12,647 nt of DNA from Acidimicrobiaceae bacterium (GCA_025463965.1 JAODBN010000141.1:1-12647), one strand, 5' to 3'. Numbered from the stretch's first letter, positions 1-8,815 are shown. Numbers and translations: made by a program. Notes: a model not told the origin generated them from the sequence alone.

Positions 1-1243
1 AGCCCCGTCGGGCCGCCTCGGCCAGACGGCGGTCGGTCTGCGCGACCTGGCGGACCTCTCCGCCAAGGCCCACCTCACCGCAGGCCACGAGGTCCTCTCC
101 GAGGGGCACGCCGAGAGAAGCGGACGCCAGCGCCAGGCCGAGAGCGAGGTCGCTTGCCGGCTCGTGCACGCGAATGCCTCCGACCGCCGAGGCAAAGACG
201 TCCATCCCCGCGAAGGGGCATCCGGCCCGCTGTTCCAAGACGGCGAGCAGAAGCGCGAGCCGACCGGGCACCACACCCTGGGCGGCTCGGCGCGGTGTGG
301 CGAGCGAGCTTCGAGCGACGAGCGCCTGAACCTCGACCAGCAGCGGACGACGACCTTCCAGCACGGGGGCGACGACGCTGCCGGCAACTCCAGGCCGCCG
401 GTCAGCGAGCAAGAAGGCGCTCGGGTCGGCGACGCTCTCGAGCCCGCGCTCGCCCATAGCGAAGATCCCGAGCTCTCCGGTCGGCCCGAACCGGTGCTTG
501 GTGACCGAAAGGACCCGCAGCGCGTGGTGGCGCTCACCTTCAAAGCTGCACACGGTGTCCACGAGGTGCTCGAGCACTCGCGGCCCCGCAAGGCTTCCCT
601 CTTTGGTGACGTGGCCGACGAGCACCGTCGCCACGCCTTGCTGCTTGGAGAAGGCCACCAGGCGCGCTGCGCACTCCCGGACCTGGGCAACGCTTCCTGG
701 CGCTCCTAGGCCGGGGTCGCCGACGGTCTGGATGGAGTCGACCACCAGCAGGTCCGGGCGATGGCGCTCTGCCGCCGACAGGGCGCTCGACAGCGACGTC
801 GTGGGTAGCAGGGCGACTCCCTCGACCGCCGCACCGAGACGGTCGGCCCGGCGGCGAACCTGCTCGGGCGACTCCTCCGCCGACACGAGGAGGACCCGCC
901 CCCCGGCGGCGGCTCGCTGGGCCGCGGCTTGCAAGAGCAGCGTCGACTTACCGACACCGGGCTCTCCGCCGATGAGGGTCACCGAGCCAGGCACGAGGCC
1001 ACCGGCGAGGGCCCGGTCGAGCTCTGCGACACCGGTCGGGACCGGCGCACCGCCCTCGGCGGAGATCGCCGCCAGCTCGACCGGCTCCGCGAGCAGTGCG
1101 GCCGCCTCGTCGGCGACCGTGCGTACGACTCGCTCCTCGACGAGGCTGTTCCAGGAACCGCACTGGGCACAGCGCCCCGACCACCGCGGAGCGGCGGCGC
1201 CGCACTCTTCGCAGCGATGGACGGTCCGCTCACGTGGAGACAT
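1..1243 (-). CDS. radA: DNA repair protein RadA (Sms), 3' end beyond the window
   Basis: RadA is a RecA-like ATPase that promotes branch migration of recombination intermediates. About 414 residues are visible; the family is usually near 450-460, so only the extreme C-terminus is missing. Seen in order: an N-terminal zinc finger (C11, C14, C25, C28, with the RWSGRCAQCGSW context typical of RadA), Walker A GEPGVGKST at 93-101, Walker B LLVVDS near 165-170, the RadA signature as KHRFG at 249-253 (normally KNRFG), then a Lon-protease-like C-terminal domain with VGGIRVHEPASDLALGLALA. The ATG at 1241-1243 is chosen because an in-frame TAG lies four codons upstream and the zinc finger starts just after it. 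There is no Shine-Dalgarno sequence; a TAGGGT element sits 6 nt upstream, suggesting a leaderless message. It lies downstream of clpC on the same strand but is separated by 364 nt containing a strong hairpin, so it is probably its own unit. The family call is very secure. Confidence 0.97.
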   Translation of the reverse strand, partial: MSPRERTVHRCEECGAAAPRWSGRCAQCGSWNSLVEERVVRTVADEAAALLAEPVELAAISAEGGAPVPTGVAELDRALAGGLVPGSVTLIGGEPGVGKSTLLLQAAAQRAAAGGRVLLVSAEESPEQVRRRADRLGAAVEGVALLPTTSLSSALSAAERHRPDLLVVDSIQTVGDPGLGAPGSVAQVRECAARLVAFSKQQGVATVLVGHVTKEGSLAGPRVLEHLVDTVCSFEGERHHALRVLSVTKHRFGPTGELGIFAMGERGLESVADPSAFLLADRRPGVAGSVVAPVLEGRRPLLVEVQALVARSSLATPRRAAQGVVPGRLALLLAVLEQRAGCPFAGMDVFASAVGGIRVHEPASDLALGLALASASLGVPLGEDLVACGEVGLGGEVRQVAQTDRRLAEAARRG

Positions 1244-1249
1244 GCAAGG

Positions 1250-1255
1250 ACCCTA
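1250..1255 (-). promoter_or_regulatory. Candidate -10 element of a leaderless radA promoter
   Basis: On the minus strand TAGGGT fits the actinobacterial TANNNT -10 consensus. It ends 6 nt before the radA ATG, so transcription would begin at or within a base or two of the start codon. The lack of any GGAGG-like sequence before the ATG supports this. No good -35 hexamer is visible at 17-18 nt spacing. The call is by motif only. Confidence 0.45.
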
Positions 1256-1275
1256 CGCGCGGGGTGCCCCACTCT

Positions 1276-1293
1276 CGGGGAATGCGTTCCCCG
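1276..1293. promoter_or_regulatory. Palindrome upstream of radA, possible operator
   Basis: The perfect inverted repeat CGGGGAA-TGCG-TTCCCCG has 7-bp arms and a 4-nt centre. Its centre lies about 40 bp upstream of the radA start codon, and one edge overlaps where a -35 element would sit for the TAGGGT -10. It could bind a dimeric regulator. It does not match the TCGAAC-N4-GTTCGA SOS box known from mycobacteria, and I cannot name a regulator. In GC-rich DNA a short palindrome can also arise by chance. Confidence 0.3.
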
Positions 1294-1536
1294 CTGTGGC
1301 GCCCCGCTGCGAGCGACAACGGGGGATCAGCGGCTCGTAAGCGGTCGTCGTCGACTCGATGTCGGCCCCACGTTCGAGTGGCCAGCGCGGCGAGCACCGG
1401 CGACAAGGAATCGGGGAATCACCGAGGAACAGAGAACCCCCTGCGGCCGGGGAAAAGCCAGGCTTGAGTACACGGACAACGCACTTACCGAACATCGACA
1501 GGCATTGACGGGACCCGCATCGACGCCCGAAACGAC

Positions 1537-1566
1537 GAGGACCCGGGCCGATCGGCCCGGGTCCTC
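1537..1566. terminator. Hairpin terminator after clpC, possibly bidirectional
   Basis: This is a perfect 30-nt palindrome: a 13-bp stem (GAGGACCCGGGCC and its complement) closed by a GATC tetraloop. It starts 41 nt past the clpC stop codon. On the clpC strand the stem is followed by GTCGTTTCGG, a weak T-tract, and on the other strand by ATTCGTC. The strong GC stem directly after a gene end is best read as a factor-independent terminator of actinobacterial type, where U-tracts are often poor. It insulates radA from clpC. Confidence 0.7.
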
Positions 1567-1607
1567 ATTCGTCAGTCTTGATCGGAGCTCAGTGGCCCCG
1601 GGGCGGA

Positions 1608-4089
<2,482 letters not shown>

Positions 4090-4097
<8 letters not shown>

Positions 4098-4121
4098 TCT
4101 CGTACTCCCTCCGATGTTCGA
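4090..4121 (-). promoter_or_regulatory. Inverted repeat bracketing the clpC ribosome binding site and TTG start
   Basis: In the clpC message the sequences TCGAACA and TGTTCGA form 7-bp arms separated by 18 nt. The loop carries the GGAGGG ribosome binding site, and the first base of the TTG start codon lies next to the 3' arm while its other two bases lie inside it. If the hairpin forms it would limit initiation at clpC, as in a simple temperature- or protein-responsive leader. As DNA it could instead be an operator. Both readings are inference; only the symmetry and its placement are seen. Confidence 0.35.
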
Positions 4122-4134
4122 CCTCTTCGGACCA

Positions 4135-4140
4135 AGTCTA
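4135..4140 (-). promoter_or_regulatory. Candidate -10 element of the clpC promoter
   Basis: TAGACT on the minus strand fits TANNNT. A start site 7-8 nt downstream would give a leader of about 30 nt carrying the GGAGGG ribosome binding site. No TTGACA-like -35 lies at the expected distance, so activator dependence or a different sigma factor is possible. Near-identical 9-mers (GACCAAGTC at 4130-4138 and GACCAGGTC at 4143-4151 on the plus strand) flank it, 13 bp apart. Confidence 0.35.
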
Positions 4141-4145
4141 CAGAC

Positions 4146-4192
4146 CAGGTCTCCCTGGCCACCCTCACCCCTCGGGGTGAAGGTGAGACCTG
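4146..4192. promoter_or_regulatory. Nested 47-nt inverted repeat upstream of clpC
   Basis: The outer arms CAGGTCTC (4146-4153) and GAGACCTG (4185-4192) are exact complements. Inside lies a second near-perfect repeat, 4161-4171 against 4174-4184, with one non-Watson-Crick position that becomes a G-U pair in minus-strand RNA. Seven unpaired bases (4154-4160) separate the two on one side. The block lies immediately upstream of the clpC -10 candidate, so it overlaps the -35 region. It could be a regulator-binding site or, if transcription starts further upstream, a leader hairpin. No upstream minus-strand gene needs a terminator here. Confidence 0.45.
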
Positions 4193-4333
4193 CCCCTCAG
4201 GGCCGTCTTACCCGTCGGCCGCTCCTGTGCACCTGCACCGCTAACGGCCGATCCTGCCGCACGTTGCGCCCCTTCGCGGAATCCGGATCAGGAACGCCTC
4301 CCGGACGCCTTGGCGGTGTCCGGTCAACGCCCG

Positions 4334-4364
4334 TTGTCGGATTCGAGGACCCGTGGCGTATCGT
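4334..4364 (+). promoter_or_regulatory. Candidate leaderless promoter of the polyprenyl synthase gene
   Basis: TATCGT at 4359-4364 fits TANNNT and ends 8 nt before the ATG at 4373, placing the start site at or beside the initiation codon. TTGTCG at 4334-4339 is an imperfect -35 at a long 19-nt spacing. The bases before the ATG (GTGCACTTGA) contain no Shine-Dalgarno sequence, which agrees with a leaderless message. Confidence 0.5.
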
Positions 4365-4372
4365 GCACTTGA

Positions 4373-5368
4373 ATGAACGCTCCAGACCTCTTTGCGCTTC
4401 CCGTTCCGGACGAGGAGCTTGTTCGGCTGGAGAATTGCCTCAGCGAAAACGTGGTCCGCGGCGACGACTTCCTCGACGAGATCGCCACCCATCTGGTCGA
4501 TGCCGGGGGCAAACGCCTGCGTCCGGCCCTGACGATCGCCTCGGCCGCCCTTGGCGGACTCCCGGCGAGCGAGGACACGCTGCTCGGCGGGGTCTGCGTC
4601 GAGCTCGTCCATCTCGCTTCGCTCTACCACGACGACGTGATGGACGAGGCGACGCGTCGGCGAAATGTGGTCAGCGTCAACGCTCGCTGGGGAAACCTCA
4701 TCGCGATCGTAGCGGGGGACTTCTTGCTTGCCCGCTCTGCCGAAATCGCCGCGTCGCTCGGCACCGAGGTGGCAGGGCTGCTGGCAGCGACGCTCGGTCG
4801 TCTCTGTCAGGGCCAGATCGCCGAGGTTCAGGCGGCCTACCGCGTCGATCGCACCGAGGAGGCCTACCTGCGCGCCGTCGCCGACAAGACAGCTGCGTTG
4901 ATGTCCACGGCCTGCCGGATCGGGGGCATCACCGCCGGCCTCGACCGAGAGTCCATCGACGCGCTCACCGAGTTCGGAGAGTGCCTCGGCGTGGTCTTCC
5001 AGATCCGCGATGACGTCCTCGACGTCGTGGCGAGCGAGGAGGAGCTCGGCAAGCCCCCGGGCCAGGACCTCGCCGAAGGCATCTACACCCTCCCGGTCCA
5101 GCGGGCGCTGCTCGACCGCCGGGTGGCGCCGCGCCTTCGCGAGGTGCTCGGGCATCCGCTCTCCCGGGAAGAGGTGGAGCTGGCCCGAGAGCTCGTGGCG
5201 CGCTCGAACGGCATCGCCGCGGCGGCGAACGTCGCCCGGCGCCACGCCGAGCAGGCGAGCGAAGCGGTGGGACGACTCGGAGACGGGCTCGTGGCCCGGG
5301 CGCTCGGCGAGCTCGGACTCGGGCTGCTCGACGATCTCGAGCGCTCGAGGAGCGCCCTCGCCAGCTGA
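4373..5368 (+). CDS. Long-chain all-trans polyprenyl diphosphate synthase
   Basis: This enzyme extends an allylic diphosphate with isopentenyl diphosphate units, most likely to make the menaquinone side chain. The protein is 331 residues, usual for the family. Visible motifs: GGKRLRP at 45-51, the first Asp-rich motif DDVMD at 87-91, K172-T173, and the second Asp-rich motif in FQIRDDVLD, with DDVLD at 213-217. Ser and Ala occupy positions -4 and -5 before the first motif, where short-chain enzymes carry bulky aromatics; this favours a long product (C35-C45 range), but the exact length cannot be read. It resembles the GrcC1/IspB/HepT group. It is the only plus-strand gene, divergent from clpC and convergent with lysS, with 14 nt between the two stop codons. 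The ATG is supported by the TATCGT element directly upstream; no ribosome binding site is present. Confidence 0.93.
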   Translation: MNAPDLFALPVPDEELVRLENCLSENVVRGDDFLDEIATHLVDAGGKRLRPALTIASAALGGLPASEDTLLGGVCVELVHLASLYHDDVMDEATRRRNVVSVNARWGNLIAIVAGDFLLARSAEIAASLGTEVAGLLAATLGRLCQGQIAEVQAAYRVDRTEEAYLRAVADKTAALMSTACRIGGITAGLDRESIDALTEFGECLGVVFQIRDDVLDVVASEEELGKPPGQDLAEGIYTLPVQRALLDRRVAPRLREVLGHPLSREEVELARELVARSNGIAAAANVARRHAEQASEAVGRLGDGLVARALGELGLGLLDDLERSRSALAS

Positions 5369-5383
5369 GGGGCTCCGGCTTTT
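5349..5383 (+). terminator. Intrinsic terminator overlapping the polyprenyl synthase stop codon
   Basis: GGAGC-G-CCCTC (5349-5359) pairs with GAGGG-GCTCC (5367-5376), giving ten base pairs with one bulged G and a 7-nt loop. The stop codon TGA (5366-5368) begins in the last loop base and runs into the 3' arm. GGC and then TTTT at 5380-5383 follow, making a proper hairpin plus U-tract for the plus strand. Building the terminator into the coding end saves space in the tight convergent junction with lysS. On the minus strand no T-tract follows, so it is not an obvious terminator for lysS. Confidence 0.55.
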
Positions 5384-6981
5384 CAGTCCCGTCGGCGTGA
5401 CCCCTCGTTCGGCGTCGCCGGCGGGGCGGATCCTTCGCCGGCGAGCTCTTCGCCCGAATCGGCGCCCGCACTCTCCTCGCCTGAGCCTTCTTCGCTGAGC
5501 CCACCCTCGCTGGGCCCGCCGACACCGACCGTTCCGACCGCGGAGGCTGAGACGGCGACGTCGCCTCGCCCCGACGGCGGCCGGAGCGCCGGGAACAGCA
5601 CGACTTCTCGGATGTTCGCCTGGTCGGTGAGGAGCATGATGAGCCGGTCGACCCCGATGCCGAGGCCGCCCGTCGGAGGCATGCCGTGCTCGAGCGCCCG
5701 CAGGAACTCCTCGTCGAGCGCCATCGCTTCCTCGTCGCCCGCCGCGCGCTCTGCCGCCTGGTCGAGCAGCCGACGGCGCTGCTCGTCGGGGTCGGCGAGC
5801 TCGCTGAAGGCGTTGCCGAGCTCGCGCCCGGCGATCACCGGCTCGAAGCGCTCGACGTAGCCCGGGCGCGACCGGTGGTCTCGGGCGAGCGGCGAGACCT
5901 CCTTCGGGTAGTCCATGACGAAGACCGGGCCCCAGAGGGAGGACTCGGTGGTCTTCTCGTAGATCTCGACCAGCACCTTGCCCGGGCCGTCGTCGTCGCT
6001 GACCGCCACCCCGAGCTCGCGCGCCCTGCGACGGAGCTCCTCGGGCGGGAGATGGAGCCCCACCTCCACGCCGGTTTGCTCGGCGACCAGCTCCTCGAGC
6101 GTGGCCCGCCGCCAGGGCGGCGTGAGGTCGAGAGGCCGTCCTTGGTAGGTGAGGGTCGTCTTTCCGAGCACCTCGAGGCTGACTCCGGCGACCAGCTCCT
6201 CGGTGAGCGCCATCACGTCGTGGTAGTCCGCGTACGCCTGGTAGAGCTCGAGCTCGGTGAACTCGGGGTTGTGGCGTGGCGAGATGCCCTCGTTGCGGAA
6301 GACCCGGCCGATCTCGAAGACCCGCTCGAATCCCCCGACCACGAGGCGCTTCAGGTGCAGCTCGAGGGCGATCCGCAGATAGAAGTCGGAATGGAGCGAG
6401 TTGTAGTGGGTGACAAAGGGCCGGGCGTGGGCGCCGCTCGCCACCTGATGGAGCACCGGGGTCTCCACCTCGATGAAGCCGCGCTCGCTGAGCAGTCGGC
6501 GAATCGCCGCCAGCACCTTGGAGCGCACGAGGAAGGTGTCGCGCACGCCCTCGTTGGCCCACAGGTCGACCTCGCGCTGGCGGTAGCGCAGGTCCGGGTC
6601 GTTGACACCGCGCCACTTGTCACCAAAACCCCGCCTCGCCTCGGCGAGAAGGACCCACTCGACGACGCGCACCGACAGCTCGCCCCGCTTTGTCCGGACC
6701 ACCTCACCGACGGCCCCCACCCAGTCGCCGAGCGCGCGCCCGGCCAGCTCGTCGAAACGCTCCGTCACGTCGGACTGCGCAAAGAGCTGGATTGCTCCGG
6801 TCCAGTCACGCAGCTCGGCGAAGGCGACCCGGCCCTGGGCGCGAAGCCGCATCAGCCGGCCGGCCACCGACACGACCACCCCGGAGGACTCGCCCGGCGC
6901 CAGGTCCTCGAACGCCTTGTCGCTCGCCAGCTCCCCCGCGGCACGCGTGGTCTCGAAGCGGTACGGGATCGGCGAGCTCAC
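5383..6981 (-). CDS. lysS: Lysine--tRNA ligase (class II) with acidic C-terminal tail
   Basis: It charges tRNA-Lys with lysine. The protein is 532 residues. An OB-fold anticodon-binding domain (about 35-113) precedes the catalytic core: RYRQREVDL at 132-140, motif 1 around 168-190 (FIEVETPVLHQVASGAHARPF), motif 2 at 222-253 with FRNEGISPRHNPEFTELE, and motif 3 GGLGIGVDRL at 438-447. The family normally ends about where LFPALRPP lies (462-469); here 63 more residues follow, rich in Gly, Ser, Glu and Ala and ending in EGSRRRD, likely disordered. The GTG at 6979-6981 is chosen because it overlaps the coaX stop as GTGA and has GGAGG seven nt upstream; longer frames would run into coaX. It is the last gene of the operon. 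No clear terminator is seen for it. Confidence 0.96.
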   Translation of the reverse strand: MSSPIPYRFETTRAAGELASDKAFEDLAPGESSGVVVSVAGRLMRLRAQGRVAFAELRDWTGAIQLFAQSDVTERFDELAGRALGDWVGAVGEVVRTKRGELSVRVVEWVLLAEARRGFGDKWRGVNDPDLRYRQREVDLWANEGVRDTFLVRSKVLAAIRRLLSERGFIEVETPVLHQVASGAHARPFVTHYNSLHSDFYLRIALELHLKRLVVGGFERVFEIGRVFRNEGISPRHNPEFTELELYQAYADYHDVMALTEELVAGVSLEVLGKTTLTYQGRPLDLTPPWRRATLEELVAEQTGVEVGLHLPPEELRRRARELGVAVSDDDGPGKVLVEIYEKTTESSLWGPVFVMDYPKEVSPLARDHRSRPGYVERFEPVIAGRELGNAFSELADPDEQRRRLLDQAAERAAGDEEAMALDEEFLRALEHGMPPTGGLGIGVDRLIMLLTDQANIREVVLFPALRPPSGRGDVAVSASAVGTVGVGGPSEGGLSEEGSGEESAGADSGEELAGEGSAPPATPNEGSRRRD

Positions 6982-7871
6982 CAGGACACCTCCGCCGCTC
7001 CACGTCGGCGGGGCCCAGCTGCCACACCTGGAGCGTTCAGTTCGTAGAGCAGCCGCAGACCGTGGAGGGTGAGCCACGGCTCGTAGTGGGACACCCTGCG
7101 GGCGTGCGGGACGACGAGGCCCCCGAGACCGCCGGTGGCGAGCACCGTGGCGCCTCCCAGCTCCTCGTTGATGCGCTCGCACATGCCGTCGACGAGCGCG
7201 GCGTGGCCGAAGATTGCACCCGCCTGCATCGACTCGACGGTCGAGCGTCCGATCGCCCGCCGCGGCTCGCCGAGGGCGACCCTCGGGAGCGCCGCGGCGT
7301 GGGAGTAGAGCGCGTCCATCGAGATCTCGAGGCCGGGGACGATCGCCCCGCCGAGGTACTCCCCGGCGCCCGACACGGCGTCGAAGGTGGTCGCGGTGCC
7401 CAAGTCGACGACGATGAGGGGCGCCGAGTAGAGGTCGAGGGCGCCGACCGCGTTCACGATGCGGTCAGGGCCGACCTCACGCGGATTGTCGTAGCGAACC
7501 GGCATCCCCGTGCGCGTGCCCGGGCCCACCACGACGAGCGGGACATCGAGCCAGCGCGAGGCCATCTCCGCGACGGTGGCGGTGACGGGGGGAACCGAGG
7601 AGGACAGGACCATCCCCTCGATCTCGCCGTCAGGCTCGCGCCCCGAGAAGGCGCCCGCCAGCCCCGGCAGTCCCAGGCCGGCCAGGTCGAGCAGCTGGCG
7701 AAGGATGAGCACGAGCTCGTCGGCCGTGCGAGCCGGCACGGTCGCCAGCCTCCAACTGTGCAGGAGACCGGGCAGCGAGCCAGCGGCCCGAGCACCGGTG
7801 ACCGGCGAGATCTCGCCGGCGAAGACGCCCACCACCGTTTGGGTGTTGCCCACGTCGATGGCCAGCAGCAT
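6978..7871 (-). CDS. coaX: Type III pantothenate kinase
   Basis: It phosphorylates pantothenate, the first step of coenzyme A synthesis; this type is not feedback-inhibited by CoA. The protein is 297 residues, longer than the usual 255-270. ASKHA-fold motifs: DVGNT at 6-10 (phosphate 1), GPDRIVNA at 134-141, and VVDLGTATTFD at 154-164 (phosphate 2). The extra length comes from an insertion around 22-37 (SPVTGARAAGSLPGLL) before HSWRLAT, a longer loop around 65-84, and a C-terminal stretch ending PRRRGAAEVSW. The ATG is at 7869-7871 with a weak AAGG three nt before it. It follows nadC after a 68-nt gap, the only true gap in the operon, and its stop overlaps the lysS GTG by 4 nt. Confidence 0.95.
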   Translation of the reverse strand: MLLAIDVGNTQTVVGVFAGEISPVTGARAAGSLPGLLHSWRLATVPARTADELVLILRQLLDLAGLGLPGLAGAFSGREPDGEIEGMVLSSSVPPVTATVAEMASRWLDVPLVVVGPGTRTGMPVRYDNPREVGPDRIVNAVGALDLYSAPLIVVDLGTATTFDAVSGAGEYLGGAIVPGLEISMDALYSHAAALPRVALGEPRRAIGRSTVESMQAGAIFGHAALVDGMCERINEELGGATVLATGGLGGLVVPHARRVSHYEPWLTLHGLRLLYELNAPGVAAGPRRRGAAEVSW

Positions 7872-7895
7872 TTGCCTTGTTTAGTCGACCTGCCC

Positions 7896-7932
7896 GGGCC
7901 CTCCTGCCTGCCCCGTCGCGCTCGGAGGGTCC
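7896..7932. other. Inverted repeat in the nadC-coaX gap
   Basis: GGGCCCTCC (7896-7904) and GGAGGGTCC (7924-7932) form a 9-bp stem with one mismatch and a 19-nt loop. It starts 7 nt beyond the nadC stop and lies upstream of the coaX start. No T-tract follows on the minus strand, so it is unlikely to be a full terminator; message stabilisation or processing is possible. It is the only non-coding space within the operon. Confidence 0.35.
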
Positions 7933-7939
7933 GACCGGC

Positions 7940-8815
7940 TCAGAGCTCGAGGTCGAGGCCGAGGTCGAGCGCCGGCGCGGAGTGGGTGAGCGCTCCGACC
8001 GAGATCACATCGGCACCGGCCGCCGCGTACTGCGAGACGTTGGCGAGATTGATGCCCCCTGAGGCCTCGACGAGGACGCCGCCTCCGGCCCCGCGCGGAT
8101 CCGAGCGCACGAGCGCGACCGCCTGACGTACCTGGTCCGGCGTCATGTTGTCGCACATGACCAAGGTGGCGCCGTCCCGCAGCGCCTCCACGACCTGGTC
8201 CATGCGATCGCACTCGACCTCCACCATCCGGCCCGGCCAGCGCTCTCGCGCCCGCGCCATCGCCTCGGAGATGCCGATGCCGCCGAGATGGTTGTCCTTG
8301 ACGAGGATCGCCTCGGAGAGGTTGCCTCGGTGGTTCGCACCGCCCCCGGCGCGCACCGCCGCCTTCTCGAGCGATCGCAGCCCTGGCGTGGTCTTGCGGG
8401 TGTCCCAGATGCGGGTGGCGAGGTTGCCCGACGCCGCCGCCTCCACGTACGCCCGCGTCAAGGTGGCCACCCCGGACAGATGGCAGAGGAAATTGAGGGC
8501 GCTCCGCTCCGCGCTGAGAAGCGAGCGCATCGGCCCCGAACAGCGGGCGACGACCCCGCCGGTCTCGACCGCCTCGCCGTCGTCCACCAAGACCTCGAAG
8601 CACAGCGCTGGGTCCACCTGGGCGAAGACCTCGCGAGCGCAGGCGGTTCCGGCGATCACGCCGGCCGAGCGGGAGACGACGTCGGCGCGCCCGGAGAGGC
8701 CCGGGTCGATCAGCGACGCAGTCAGGTCTCCGAGGGGCAAGAGGTCCTCGGCAAGGGCGATTCGCACCGCCTCGCGCACCGCAGTGTGCGGGGGCTGGGC
8801 GTCGTCGCGTCTCAT
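7940..8815 (-). CDS. nadC: Nicotinate-nucleotide pyrophosphorylase (quinolinate phosphoribosyltransferase)
   Basis: It converts quinolinate and PRPP into nicotinate mononucleotide, CO2 and diphosphate, the step where the de novo NAD pathway yields its first nucleotide. The protein is 291 residues, normal length. Conserved features: SAERSALNFLCHLSGVAT (101-118, R104), DTRKTTPG at 138-145, LEKAAVRAGGGANHRGNL (149-166, with H162 and R163), KDNHL at 173-177, VEVE at 198-201, D222, and the phosphate-binding EASGGI at 250-255 with a second glycine turn SVGALTH at 272-278. The ATG at 8813-8815 overlaps the nadB stop as ATGA, with GGAG seven nt upstream. It is coupled to nadB and followed by the intercistronic hairpin before coaX. 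Confidence 0.97.
   Translation of the reverse strand: MRRDDAQPPHTAVREAVRIALAEDLLPLGDLTASLIDPGLSGRADVVSRSAGVIAGTACAREVFAQVDPALCFEVLVDDGEAVETGGVVARCSGPMRSLLSAERSALNFLCHLSGVATLTRAYVEAAASGNLATRIWDTRKTTPGLRSLEKAAVRAGGGANHRGNLSEAILVKDNHLGGIGISEAMARARERWPGRMVEVECDRMDQVVEALRDGATLVMCDNMTPDQVRQAVALVRSDPRGAGGGVLVEASGGINLANVSQYAAAGADVISVGALTHSAPALDLGLDLEL

Larger units (their letters stand above)
1244..1607. other. Non-coding region between radA and clpC
   Basis: These 364 nt lie between the clpC stop and the radA start. They hold the clpC-end hairpin at 1537-1566, the palindrome at 1276-1293 and the radA -10 candidate. A short direct repeat CCCCGCTG occurs at 1289-1296 and 1302-1309. The part from about 1400 to 1535 is visibly less GC-rich than the flanking genes. 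No reading frame there resembles a known protein or shows convincing coding character, and no tRNA-like fold was found. A small RNA cannot be ruled out. Confidence 0.6.

Noticed and set aside
1354..1379. Inverted repeat ACTCGA/TCGAGT upstream of radA
   Set aside because: Arms of only 6 bp with a 14-nt spacer, expected by chance in this composition.
1434..1456. CCCC/GGGG stem between clpC and radA as a second terminator
   Set aside because: The stem is only four to five pairs and the T-rich stretch after it is broken; the hairpin at 1537-1566 is far stronger.
1463..1469. CTTGAGT resembling half of the HspR-associated inverted repeat
   Set aside because: The matching ACTCAAG half at 7-nt spacing is absent, and the site is downstream of clpC rather than upstream.
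4306..4315. CGCCTTGGCG as a possible ClgR-type site for clpC
   Set aside because: The symmetric core is one base shorter than the ClgR consensus as I recall it, and such GC palindromes are common here; not enough to name a regulator.
4241..6616. Long minus-strand open frame of 791 codons across the polyprenyl synthase and part of lysS
   Set aside because: It runs antisense to one real gene and out of frame with the other, and its product is an Arg/Ala/Gly-rich string with no domain.
6982..7182. Upstream extension of the lysS frame
   Set aside because: It lies inside coaX and encodes Arg-rich sequence; the GTG at 6979-6981 has a good ribosome binding site and forms a GTGA overlap.
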